Below, piece by piece: positions 24,149-31,799 of a DNA stretch of 36,503 nt. The DNA is taken from assembly GCA_041744755.1 (NCBI GenBank), contig JBGTKC010000161.1, forward strand, positions 1 through 36,503, in the 5' to 3' direction. The position numbers and the translations under genes are program-made. The notes below the pieces were generated by a model. The model was given only the letters and a program-made list of their open reading frames with translations, had not been told where the DNA came from and did no database searches. This stretch comes from CALDTK01 sp041744755. GTDB lineage: Bacteria > Bacteroidota > Bacteroidia > Chitinophagales > Saprospiraceae. Numbering within the stretch: position 1 is the stretch's first letter; each line of letters starts with the position of its first letter.

Positions 24149-24238
24149 AGCGGGGCGCAAAGTAAAATGGGCCTACCTGATCGCGCCCGGGCGATGGCAC
24201 GCATTTGGCAGGGGGAGTGACGATTACACGCCCTCGCC

Positions 24239-25738
24239 ATGCCCGCTACCGACGTCCTGAAGTCCACCTCCCCCCGGCAAGTGATCCTGGTGGTGGGGCT
24301 GGGCTTCCTGGTACTGGCGGGTGCGCTCCGGTGGCAGGCCTACCGGCAGATCCGCGACCAGGCGGAGCAGCTGACGCTGCAACGCCTACGGGCTACGGCG
24401 CACCTGGCGTCCGCCGCGCTCGACGGCGACCAGATCGCCGCACTCCACGCCGACTACCCGCGGCAGGACGACATTAGGAGCAACGGCGACGATGCGCGCT
24501 ACCGTGCGATTAATCGCCAACTGGCCGACATCGCCTACCAGTCGCAACTCACCACCCCGATCTACCTCTTCGTCGCGACCGGCACCTACGGCGAGATGGA
24601 GCTCACGGTCACGAGCGCCGAGGAGCCGTACTGGCGCCACCGCTACAAGGCCGTGGCCGGGTTGGCGGACCTACCGTTCGGCGAGGCCGGCGAGCTCGGG
24701 GTCTACGAGGACGAGCTCGGTGGTTGGCTCTCGGCCTTCGCGCCGGTGCGCGATCGCCGAGGGCGAGTGGTCGCGATGGTGCAGGCCGACGAGCGGTTTG
24801 ACGTGTTTTCGGCGAAAGCCTCCGCCGCTGCGCTCCACGGCTTGTGGTGGAACGTGCTGCTCCTGGTGGCCGTGGGTGGGATGCTGATGCGCTTCCTCAA
24901 CCAGACCATCCGCGAGGAGCAGCGCGACAAAGCGAGACTCGTGCAGGCCATACAGAAACAGATCGAGTTCGGGGACGCCTTGTCGGCAAAACAGGCGGAG
25001 CTCTCGGCGAAGTCGAAGGCCCTCGAGCAGAGCAACCGCGACCTCTCCGACTTCGCCAACATCGCCTCGCACGACCTCAAGTCGCCCTTGCGCGGGATTG
25101 TCAACTTTTCGCAGCTCCTAGCACGCCGCAACCGCGCAACCCTCGACGCGTCATCCAACGAGTACCTAGACTTCATCATCGCCGGCGGCCGCCGTGCTAT
25201 CTCGTTGGTGGACGGTCTGCTCAGCTACGCCAAGTCGGACGGCGGACAGGCCGAAGTGCGCACCTGCGACCTCACGGACGTCGCCCAGCAAGCTGTGCAG
25301 GCGCTGCAATCCGTGATCGTCGAGCGCCAAGCCATCGTCGAGATCGCACCGCTCCCGCAGGCGCACTGCGATGCAGTCCTCATCAGTCAGCTCTTCCAAA
25401 ACCTGATCGGCAACGGCCTCAAGTACAACCGCAGTCAGGTGCCGCGGATCTGGGTCGCGAGCGAGACAAGCGCAGAGGAGGGGACGGTCTTCAGCGTACG
25501 CGATAACGGCATCGGTATCCCCGCGGAGTCCCAGACGCAGGTGTTCGAGATGTTCCGACGCCTGCACGGCGGGGAGGAGTTCGAGGGCTCCGGGATCGGA
25601 CTAGCGTTTTGTACTCGGCTAGTCGGCCGTTACGGCGGTCGGGTGTGGCTAGAGTCGGAGGCGGGGCAGGGGGCCACGTTTTACTTTACGTTGCCGGGGG
25701 CGCTGGAGGAGAGGTTGGTTGGTGAGTTGATTGGGTGA
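24239..25738 (+). CDS. sensor histidine kinase
   Basis: A 499-residue membrane kinase. TM1 is at about 14-31 (RQVILVVGLGFLVLAGAL), an extracytoplasmic sensor domain at about 35-200 resembles a Cache/PAS-type fold (YLFVATGTYGEMELTVTSAE, then APVRDRRGRVVAMVQADERF), and TM2 is at about 203-220 (WWNVLLLVAVGGMLMRFL). A coiled coil (222-270) leads to HisKA with the phospho-acceptor His278 in NIASHDLKSPLRGI. HATPase_c follows: N-box LFQNLIGNGLKYN (385-397), G1 DNGIGI (422-427) and G2 GSGIGLAF (450-457). No response regulator is adjacent. It probably signals a small extracellular ligand to an unlinked regulator. Confidence 0.93.
   Translation: MPATDVLKSTSPRQVILVVGLGFLVLAGALRWQAYRQIRDQAEQLTLQRLRATAHLASAALDGDQIAALHADYPRQDDIRSNGDDARYRAINRQLADIAYQSQLTTPIYLFVATGTYGEMELTVTSAEEPYWRHRYKAVAGLADLPFGEAGELGVYEDELGGWLSAFAPVRDRRGRVVAMVQADERFDVFSAKASAAALHGLWWNVLLLVAVGGMLMRFLNQTIREEQRDKARLVQAIQKQIEFGDALSAKQAELSAKSKALEQSNRDLSDFANIASHDLKSPLRGIVNFSQLLARRNRATLDASSNEYLDFIIAGGRRAISLVDGLLSYAKSDGGQAEVRTCDLTDVAQQAVQALQSVIVERQAIVEIAPLPQAHCDAVLISQLFQNLIGNGLKYNRSQVPRIWVASETSAEEGTVFSVRDNGIGIPAESQTQVFEMFRRLHGGEEFEGSGIGLAFCTRLVGRYGGRVWLESEAGQGATFYFTLPGALEERLVGELIG
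24805..24820 (+). repeat. mini-hairpin element with one extra base in the guide
   Basis: GTTTT-C-GGC-GAAA-GCC; reads V-F-S-A-K-A in the kinase gene. Confidence 0.55.
24977..24992 (-). repeat. mini-hairpin element with a 5-nt loop
   Basis: Plus strand GCC-TTGTC-GGC-AAAAC; minus strand GTTTT-GCC-GACAA-GGC. Stem and guide are intact and the loop is one base longer. It faces the copy at 24805. Confidence 0.5.
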
Positions 25739-25769
25739 TCGTTTGGTGGGCTGTCCTAAATCACTTGCC

Positions 25770-27422
25770 CTACTTCTCCTTCCCCACCGCCGGCTCCCGG
25801 TTCAACGTCCCCGGTCGATTTGCTAAATTCCACGCAATCAGAAAGGCGTGGCGCCCTACCGTCACCATCTTGTCGTAGTCCAGCTTGTCCGGTGTGTCCC
25901 CCGGCCGGTGGTAGTCGTCGTGCACACCGGAGAAGAAGAACACCGAGGGGATGCCGGTCTTCGCGAAATTGTAGTGGTCGCTGCGGAAGTAGAAGCGGTT
26001 CGGGTCGTCCTCGGCGTCGAAGGTGTAGTCGAGCGCGTAGTTCGATGAGTACCGGTTCATGCCTTGCGTGACGGCGTCGAGGTCGGAGGAGATGCGGCCG
26101 GCGCCGATGACGTAGATGTAGGCGCTCGAGTCGGCGTGCGCCTCGTCGTAGCGGCCGATCATGTCGATGTTGATGTCGGCCACGGTAGTCTCCAGCGGGA
26201 AGACCGGATGCTCAGCGTAGTACTGGCTACCGAGCAGACCTTTCTCCTCGCCGCTCACGAACAGCATCAGCACCGAGCGTCGCGGACCTTGTCCAGCCTT
26301 GGCGGCCTGCGCGAAGGCCTCCGCGATCTCGAGGACGGTACTCGACCCCGAGGCATTGTCGTCCGCGCCCGGGAAGAGCGTCCCATTGCGAGTCCCGAGG
26401 TGGTCGTAGTGCGCCGAGACGACCACGAGCTCATCAGCTAGTGCAGGATCCGATCCACGCACGTAAGCCAGTACGTTCGAGCCGTCGAGACGGCCCTGGT
26501 CGATCTTGAGGGTAAGGTTAAGGCGACCGGGCAGCTCTACCGCGTCGAGGACGCCGCGTGAGAGGATGCGCTTGCGGGCCTTGACCACTTTGCGGCGCTT
26601 GCGGCCAATTAGCTCCTCGAACACCTTCGGGGAGACGTGGACGATGTTGACGGTGGATGGCGTGGGCGCTACCTCGCTGAGCCTGGCGGGATCGACTGTG
26701 CGTAGGCCACGCTCGATGATGCGCGAGCGGTTGGCGGCGATCGCGCGCTGGATGCCGGGTTCCACGATGAGCAAAGCGGCGAGGCCGGCTTCCTCGGCGG
26801 CGGCGCGCTTGCGGGAGTCGTCTCGGGACCAAGCCGAGGTGTCGCGGGTGCCGGTCACGAGGGAGGTCCCGTTTTCCCGAAAGGGCTCCCCCGCCAATAC
26901 GATCGCCACACGGCCGCGCAAGTTGCCGGCCTTGCGATAGTCGTCGTACGCGTCGTCCTTGATGCCGTAGCCGAGGTAGACGACGTCATCCGTCGCGAGG
27001 CTCAGGTCGCGGCTCTCCGACGGGAAGGCGTAGAAGTCCCTGAGGAGCTTAAACTCCTTGCCGTCGACGGTGAGGCCGGTGGAGTCCCAGTTGGAAGCCG
27101 CCAGGGCGATGGGTTGCTCGTAGGTCCCGGACGTCGGTAAGGCCGGGAGGCCGAGTTGCGCGATCTGCCCGGAGAGGAAGCGCGCGGCCCTGCGCTGTCC
27201 GTCGGTGCCGGTCTCGCGTCCCTGGAGACTGTCGCTGGCCAGGATGAAGGCCGTGGTTCGGAGTTCCGCGGCGGTGATGGTGTTCGCCCACGGCAGGGCC
27301 GCGGCGAGCCCGAGGGTGTCGATGCTGCGCACCGGCGCTACGGTGGCGGTCTGTGCGTCGAGGGAGTCGGCTTTCGCCAAAACCAAGGTTGCCGCGAGTA
27401 CGAGGGTAAGGGCTAAGCGCAA
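25770..27422 (-). CDS. secreted M28-family zinc peptidase
   Basis: A 550-residue protein with a signal peptide (MRLALTLVLAATLVLAKADSLDAQ). A protease-associated-like insert (about 130-300; LRGRVAIVLAGEPF) precedes the M28 catalytic domain. The co-catalytic zinc ligands are visible in order: VVSAHYDHLG (His), PGADDNASGS (bridging Asp), FVSGEEKGLLGS (catalytic Glu and Glu ligand), INIDMIGR (Asp) and FRSDHYNFA (His). The likely role is aminopeptidase cleavage of external peptides. Its start overlaps the end of rpiB by 10 bp, implying coupling. The signal peptide itself is partly encoded by a mini-hairpin element (27369); another lies at 26871. Confidence 0.93.
   Translation of the reverse strand: MRLALTLVLAATLVLAKADSLDAQTATVAPVRSIDTLGLAAALPWANTITAAELRTTAFILASDSLQGRETGTDGQRRAARFLSGQIAQLGLPALPTSGTYEQPIALAASNWDSTGLTVDGKEFKLLRDFYAFPSESRDLSLATDDVVYLGYGIKDDAYDDYRKAGNLRGRVAIVLAGEPFRENGTSLVTGTRDTSAWSRDDSRKRAAAEEAGLAALLIVEPGIQRAIAANRSRIIERGLRTVDPARLSEVAPTPSTVNIVHVSPKVFEELIGRKRRKVVKARKRILSRGVLDAVELPGRLNLTLKIDQGRLDGSNVLAYVRGSDPALADELVVVSAHYDHLGTRNGTLFPGADDNASGSSTVLEIAEAFAQAAKAGQGPRRSVLMLFVSGEEKGLLGSQYYAEHPVFPLETTVADINIDMIGRYDEAHADSSAYIYVIGAGRISSDLDAVTQGMNRYSSNYALDYTFDAEDDPNRFYFRSDHYNFAKTGIPSVFFFSGVHDDYHRPGDTPDKLDYDKMVTVGRHAFLIAWNLANRPGTLNREPAVGKEK
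26871..26885 (+). repeat. mini-hairpin element: stem CCC/GGG, loop GAAA
   Basis: GTTTT-CCC-GAAA-GGG, a stem wholly different from GGC/GCC yet fully paired. Encodes P-F-R-E-N on the minus strand. Confidence 0.85.
27369..27383 (-). repeat. mini-hairpin element: stem GGC/GCC, loop GAAA, in a signal-peptide region
   Basis: Plus strand GGC-TTTC-GCC-AAAAC. It encodes V-L-A-K-A, residues 14-18 of the M28 peptidase, putting a lysine at the end of the hydrophobic core. Confidence 0.85.
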
Positions 27423-27856
27423 GACATTTTGGCGATGCGTCGAGCGTGGCGCCCGCCCTCGAACTCGGCCGCCAGGAAGGCGTCGAGGATGGCGATGCCC
27501 TCGGCCTCCGTGGAGGTGCGCTCGGCGAGTGACAGGATATTGGCGTTGTTATGCTGGCGGGCGAGCGCGGCGACTTCGGGCGTCCAACACAGCGCACAGC
27601 GGATGCCCTGGTGCTTGTTGGCCGTCATGCTGGCCCCCTGGCCACTGCCGCAACACACGATGCCGAACGGGTACTCCCCCTTCTCGACGGCCGTGGCCAC
27701 GGGGTGCACGAAGTCGGGATAGTCCACCGAGTCCTCGCTGTAGGTGCCGATGTCCTTGACCTCGACCCCGAGCGATTCCAGGTGTCGCTTACAGGCTTCC
27801 TTGAGGAGGAAACCGGCGTGATCGGAGCCGATAATAATGGCGGTGGGGAGGGGCAT
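27413..27856 (-). CDS. rpiB: ribose-5-phosphate isomerase B
   Basis: 147 residues from ATG 27856 (MPLPTAIIIGSDHAGF). An in-frame start at 27913 would add a basic, unconserved leader. RpiB interconverts ribose 5-phosphate and ribulose 5-phosphate in the pentose phosphate pathway. The family features are all present: GSDHAGFLLKE near the start, the active-site Cys in GIVCCGSGQGASMTANK, and the RCALCWTPEVAALARQHNNANILSL segment. The C-terminal GGRHARRIAKM matches the usual R-H-x-x-R-I. It is a normal length and cytosolic. It overlaps the M28 peptidase gene, a functionally unrelated pairing. Confidence 0.95.
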   Translation of the reverse strand: MPLPTAIIIGSDHAGFLLKEACKRHLESLGVEVKDIGTYSEDSVDYPDFVHPVATAVEKGEYPFGIVCCGSGQGASMTANKHQGIRCALCWTPEVAALARQHNNANILSLAERTSTEAEGIAILDAFLAAEFEGGRHARRIAKMSCA

Positions 27857-27912
27857 GGAGAGGGATTGCAGGCCTGGAAGGGTAGCTTTACGTACGCGCC
27901 TGCGGCGGGCCA

Positions 27913-27947
27913 ACGCGAAGACGCAAAGAAACGCGAAGGACGCAAAG
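27913..27947. repeat. short A-C-G-C-rich tandem units
   Basis: ACGCGAAG, ACGCAAAG, AA, ACGCGAAG, G, ACGCAAAG: four 8-nt units in two near-copies, in the 225-bp gap between rpiB and the DUF2723 gene. Similar strings occur, from memory, between genes in unrelated bacteria. The rest of the gap shows no gene. Confidence 0.6.
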
Positions 27948-28081
27948 GCTGTTCGAACGTGGTGAGGGCGACCGCTGTGCGGGTAGAAGGCAAAGACTTG
28001 GACGTACGTGAAGCCGAAGATCAGGCACTGATTGCAATTCCTTGAAATCGCAAAGATTACCCCGCGCGGTGCCCGCCAAGA

Positions 28082-31000
28082 TTACAAACCCCCACTCGTA
28101 TCCCCGGGTTGCGGCGTGACATTGTTGATGGCGTCAACCTCCGGGACCTCGATCGACTGCTGTACAGGCGGCTGACCGAGCTCCTGTGGATTGGTACCAA
28201 CGGTGGCGCCGCCGAGCAGCTGATTGACCTCCCCGACGAAGGCTTTGTCCTTGACGAGTGGGAAGATCTGGCGCTCGAGTTCCGCGATCGTGCCGGCGTT
28301 CTGGTTGTAGTCGCGTCCGAAAGCGCCCTGCGGACTGATGAGCTCCGGACGCTGCGAGGCGTAAAAGTCGCGCCACTGCGCCAGGGAGTTGCTCAGTGTG
28401 CGAATGTGCCGCTTGGCCTCCTCCTCCTGGCCCGTCTGGAGCAGGACGCGCATCGGGAACAGCGTATTGGCGTCGAAGGGGAAGTTGTCGTGCGGGAAGG
28501 CGTCGAAGTAGAGCTTCGCGAGTTCGCCGGCGCGTTCTTGGTCGCCGGCCTGGAGCATCTCGGAGATCGTGCGGATCAGCACGAACTGCGTCATCTGCAC
28601 GCTCGGCGCGTAGCTCGGGTCCACGAAGAGGTTTTCCTTATCGAAGTTGCCCCAGGCAAATTTCTGCGTGATGTTGTCGTAGACCTTGTCGACGTCCACG
28701 CGGCCGGCGCCGACGGGACCGAAGGTTTTGTCGGAAGGCGACTTCACGGGCGTGAGGCGTAGTGCCAAGCCTTCCAGGCGGAAGTAGTCGCGCAGGCCCA
28801 GCATCTTGGAGTCCGGCACCGTCACGGCAAAGTAGATCGGCCGCTCCCAGGCGTTCGAGCCGATGATGTCCATGATGGCGAGATCGTCCTTGAGGATAGA
28901 GCGCGAGCCGCCGAGACCAAGGTCCACGCGGCTGATCGACGCCGAGTCGCCGAGGTCGTCGATGACCCCGGAGGCGCGGGCGGCCTCGGGCGTGACGGGG
29001 ATGAAGACCTGATCGGTCGGAAAATCCGTGGCGAGGGTCTGGCCGCCCTGCAGCTGCACGGGGTGATCGCCGGCCACGTAGTCGAGCACGGCCTGAATGG
29101 GCATCGGGCGCACGCCACCGGTCCGTGGGTCGTTCGGATCGCGGATCAGGATCTGGTTGCGTAATTCCCCGCGCATAGCCGACTGCGGGATCGTCATCTT
29201 GATCGGGGGCGAGTCGTTGATCTTGCGGCGCATCAGGTCGATGTACCAGTCCACCGCGATGAGACTCAGGTTGATGACCCGCACGTCGGGGCGGATGTTC
29301 TCGACCTCCTGCGCGTACCACAGCGGGTAGGTGTCATTGTCGCCATAAGTGAAGATGATGGCGTTAGGCGCCAGCGAGTTCAGGAAGTTGGCCGCGTAAT
29401 CCCGGGACGCGCGGTGGTCCATGCGGGAGTGATCGTCGAAGCCCTGGAAGGCCATCAACGCAGGTGCACTCAGCACCAGGGCACCGGCGATGGCTGCGGG
29501 CACTAGGCCGCCGTCTTTTAGTACGCGTGTCCGCAAAACATCGAAGATCGCGAGTACGCCCATCCCGATCCATACACAGTACATGAAGATGGCGCCTGCC
29601 TGGACGTAGTCACGCTCGCGGGGCTCGTTGGGCGGCTGATTCGTGTAGAGGATGATGCCGATGCCCGTGATCACGAACAGCGCCAGGATGGCGAGGAAGT
29701 CCTCAGGTCGGCGGCGCAGGTGGAACACCAGGCCGAAGAGGCCGAAGACGAAGGGCAGGGCGTAGTAGGCGTTGCGGCCTTCGTCGTCGCGGGCCTCCTC
29801 CGGGAGGAATTCGAGGTTCACGCCGAGGAGCGACTCGTCGATGAAGTCGATGCCCGTGATCCAGTTGCCGGAGCTCGGGTCGGAGTCGTAGAAGCCCTGC
29901 GCGTGATTTTGGCGACCGCTGAAGTTCCACATGAAGTAGCGCCAGTACATCCAGTCGAGCTGGTACTGCACGAAGAACTTCAGGTTGTCGAGCATCGTAA
30001 TCGGCCCGGTGGCGTGGTCCATCCACACCTGCCGGTAGATCTGCGGGCGGCCCTGCGAGCCGTCGGCCATGCGCGGGAACAGCATCTTGTCGGCGGCGCG
30101 GTAGACGGGCGTGAGTTTCTGGTCGACGACCTCGTACTCGTCGCCGACGCGGCCGTAGCTGTCCTCGTACTCGTAGTTCGTGGGCTGGGCCTCGAAGGTT
30201 GGTCCGTAGAGGAGGGGCCGGTCGCCGTACTGCTCGCGGTTGAGGTAGTACTGCAGGCGCATAGCGTCCGTCGGGGCGTTCATGTTGATCGGCGGGTTGG
30301 CGTTCGCGCGAATCATGACCACGCCCACGACGCTGAAGCCGACCACGAGCATCATGGCCGACATGGTAATCAATTCGACCGAGCGACTCCCGTTTTGGCG
30401 AGCGTAGCGAAAGCCGAAGTACAAGACCGCGGCAATGATGAGGCCGAGCGGAATGAGTCCCGAGTGGAAAGGCAGGCCGAGGCCGTTGACCATAAAGATC
30501 TCGAGCTTCGCCCACATGGCGGGGATGCCCTTGATGACGGCGGCCTGCGCGAAGATTAAGACGATCACGCCGCCCAGAGCCGCTGCGAGTCCGCCGACGG
30601 CCCGATCGAGCGCTGGGGTGCGCGCACTCGCGTCGCGGAAGGCCAGCAGGCCGAGGTAGCCGAAGCCCACCGCCGCCGCCCCGAAAAACACGATGCTAAA
30701 GACGGAACCCGATAGCGCCACCAGCGCCACGATGCCAGAGAGCACGGCGATAATCCACGCCAATATGCCGCCGACCCTAGTCGCGAACGGCGTCCCGAGC
30801 GGGTGCTTTTTGGCGAAGTAGAAGATGGCCAGGGCCGGGAAGGTGAGCAGAGACAGCAGGTGTACCCCGACCGACAGCCCCGTGGCGAAGACCGCGAACA
30901 CGATCCAGCGATCGGCGCGGGCCGTGTCCGGCAGGTCGTACCAGCGCACCATCGCCCAGAAGGTCATCGTCGTGAAGAGCGTCGACATGGCGTAGACCTC

Positions 31001-31444
31001 ACCCTCGACCGCCGAGAACCAGATGCTGGTCGCGAACGCCGTCGAGAGCCCAGCCACGAGACTGGCCATACCGAGGGCGATGCCCTCGCCCGCGGTGGCC
31101 TCGCGCGGCCCGGTAACGAGTGCATACTTCCCGAGGATGCCGGTCGACTGCGCGATGAAGAAGGCCGCGAAGGCCGTACAAACCGCCGAGAGGAAGTTGA
31201 CCGCCCAGGCGATGGTCGACGGATCATCGGAGACGAGCTCGCCGACCCAGGCGAAAAGGCGTCCGACCATCAAGAACAGCGGTGCCCCGGGCGGGTGGAC
31301 CACTTGCATTTTGTACGCTCCGAGGATGAACTCCCCGACGTCCCAGAGACTCCCGACGCGCTCGACGCTGAACCAGTAAACGATGATCGAGATCGCGAAC
31401 ACCAACCAGGAGGCGTTGCGGACGTGATGGCGGTGACCTTCCAT
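28082..31444 (-). CDS. DUF2723 multi-pass membrane protein (glycosyltransferase-like)
   Basis: An 1120-residue protein. The N-terminal half has about 12 membrane segments in the DUF2723 pattern, beginning NASWLVFAISIIVYWFSVER and followed by SLWDVGEFILGAYKMQVVHP (an acidic D-x-x-E pair in the first loop, as in GT-C-type O-mannosyltransferases) and PPGAPLFLMVGRLF. The C-terminal half is soluble and periplasmic, containing FTYGDNDTYPLWYAQEVENIRPDV and NLSLIAVDWYID. Relatives are treated as protein O-mannosyltransferase-like or TMEM260-like, so glycosylation of exported proteins is plausible but unproven. It carries three element copies (28725, 29525 and a long variant at 30392) and a TACCTTTG promoter box 55 bp upstream of the ATG. 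Confidence 0.92.
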   Translation of the reverse strand: MEGHRHHVRNASWLVFAISIIVYWFSVERVGSLWDVGEFILGAYKMQVVHPPGAPLFLMVGRLFAWVGELVSDDPSTIAWAVNFLSAVCTAFAAFFIAQSTGILGKYALVTGPREATAGEGIALGMASLVAGLSTAFATSIWFSAVEGEVYAMSTLFTTMTFWAMVRWYDLPDTARADRWIVFAVFATGLSVGVHLLSLLTFPALAIFYFAKKHPLGTPFATRVGGILAWIIAVLSGIVALVALSGSVFSIVFFGAAAVGFGYLGLLAFRDASARTPALDRAVGGLAAALGGVIVLIFAQAAVIKGIPAMWAKLEIFMVNGLGLPFHSGLIPLGLIIAAVLYFGFRYARQNGSRSVELITMSAMMLVVGFSVVGVVMIRANANPPINMNAPTDAMRLQYYLNREQYGDRPLLYGPTFEAQPTNYEYEDSYGRVGDEYEVVDQKLTPVYRAADKMLFPRMADGSQGRPQIYRQVWMDHATGPITMLDNLKFFVQYQLDWMYWRYFMWNFSGRQNHAQGFYDSDPSSGNWITGIDFIDESLLGVNLEFLPEEARDDEGRNAYYALPFVFGLFGLVFHLRRRPEDFLAILALFVITGIGIILYTNQPPNEPRERDYVQAGAIFMYCVWIGMGVLAIFDVLRTRVLKDGGLVPAAIAGALVLSAPALMAFQGFDDHSRMDHRASRDYAANFLNSLAPNAIIFTYGDNDTYPLWYAQEVENIRPDVRVINLSLIAVDWYIDLMRRKINDSPPIKMTIPQSAMRGELRNQILIRDPNDPRTGGVRPMPIQAVLDYVAGDHPVQLQGGQTLATDFPTDQVFIPVTPEAARASGVIDDLGDSASISRVDLGLGGSRSILKDDLAIMDIIGSNAWERPIYFAVTVPDSKMLGLRDYFRLEGLALRLTPVKSPSDKTFGPVGAGRVDVDKVYDNITQKFAWGNFDKENLFVDPSYAPSVQMTQFVLIRTISEMLQAGDQERAGELAKLYFDAFPHDNFPFDANTLFPMRVLLQTGQEEEAKRHIRTLSNSLAQWRDFYASQRPELISPQGAFGRDYNQNAGTIAELERQIFPLVKDKAFVGEVNQLLGGATVGTNPQELGQPPVQQSIEVPEVDAINNVTPQPGDTSGGL
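28725..28739 (+). repeat. mini-hairpin element: stem GTC/GGC (one G-T), loop GGAA
   Basis: GTTTT-GTC-GGAA-GGC, paired with one wobble and a GNRA-type loop. Encodes S-D-K-T on the minus strand. Confidence 0.65.
29525..29539 (-). repeat. mini-hairpin element: stem GCG/CGC, loop GACA
   Basis: Plus strand GCG-TGTC-CGC-AAAAC; minus strand GTTTT-GCG-GACA-CGC. Encodes V-L-R-T-R in the DUF2723 gene. Confidence 0.75.
30392..30415 (+). repeat. mini-hairpin element enlarged by 9 bp
   Basis: GTTTTGGCGA, then GCGTAGCGA inserted, then AAGCC: a common-form element with an in-frame 9-bp insertion in the loop. The GGC/GCC ends can still pair. Confidence 0.5.
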
Positions 31445-31498
31445 AAACTAAATCGTAAACGATGCGCCGCTCAGGGCCGGGGCGGGGCTAGCGGCGCG

Positions 31499-31506
31499 CA
31501 AAGGTA
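31499..31506 (-). promoter_or_regulatory. Bacteroidota -7 promoter box (TACCTTTG) for the DUF2723 gene
   Basis: Exact TAnnTTTG on the minus strand, the same 8-mer as at gltX. It predicts a leader of about 50 nt. Confidence 0.55.
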
Positions 31507-31566
31507 TTTGAATTGATGGGCTGCGTTGAGTGGGGTATTGTACGGCTGGGTGGGGGTGGGTGGTAC

Positions 31567-31581
31567 GGCTTTCGCCAAAAC
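31567..31581 (-). repeat. mini-hairpin element: stem GGC/GCC, loop GAAA (intergenic)
   Basis: Plus strand GGC-TTTC-GCC-AAAAC. With the next copy, one of the two clear examples outside a gene. Confidence 0.85.
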
Positions 31582-31602
31582 GCGTCGTGGGAAAGGACCA
31601 GG

Positions 31603-31617
31603 GTTTTGCCGAAAGGC
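31603..31617 (+). repeat. mini-hairpin element: stem GCC/GGC, loop GAAA (intergenic)
   Basis: GTTTT-GCC-GAAA-GGC, 21 bp after and facing away from the copy at 31567. The two guides lie on the inside. Confidence 0.85.
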
Positions 31618-31640
31618 TGCACGGCGGCGTGAGGTGTGGC

Positions 31641-31712
31641 GTTCGACTGGCTCCCGCCAGTGCCACACACGGCACTACTCGTTTACGCCCCACTGGCAGG
31701 AGCCAGTCGAAC
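31641..31712. repeat. REPIN-like doublet of hairpins
   Basis: Two 22-bp arms (31641-31662 and 31691-31712) are inverted copies with one mismatch, separated by 28 bp. Each arm is itself a hairpin: ACTGGC-TCCC-GCCAGT on the left and ACTGGC-AGGA-GCCAGT on the right, both with outer GTTCG guides. This matches the layout of REP doublets mobilised by RAYT (TnpA-REP) transposases. No RAYT gene is in the window. Confidence 0.7.
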
Positions 31713-31799
31713 GGGGCGCCCGCCATCACACCTATCCCTACCTTCCGTCCGCCACAACCGGCCCCGAATCGCATCGTTGTTCTAGTCCAAACCCGTCTT

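Noticed and set aside
29905..29920. ATTTTGGCGACCGCT as another element copy
   Set aside because: The guide lacks its initial G and the loop lacks the final A.
31530..31799. N-terminal extension of the DUF4837 protein
   Set aside because: The extension translates repeats and the REPIN-like doublet; a signal peptide with lipobox begins at 31800.
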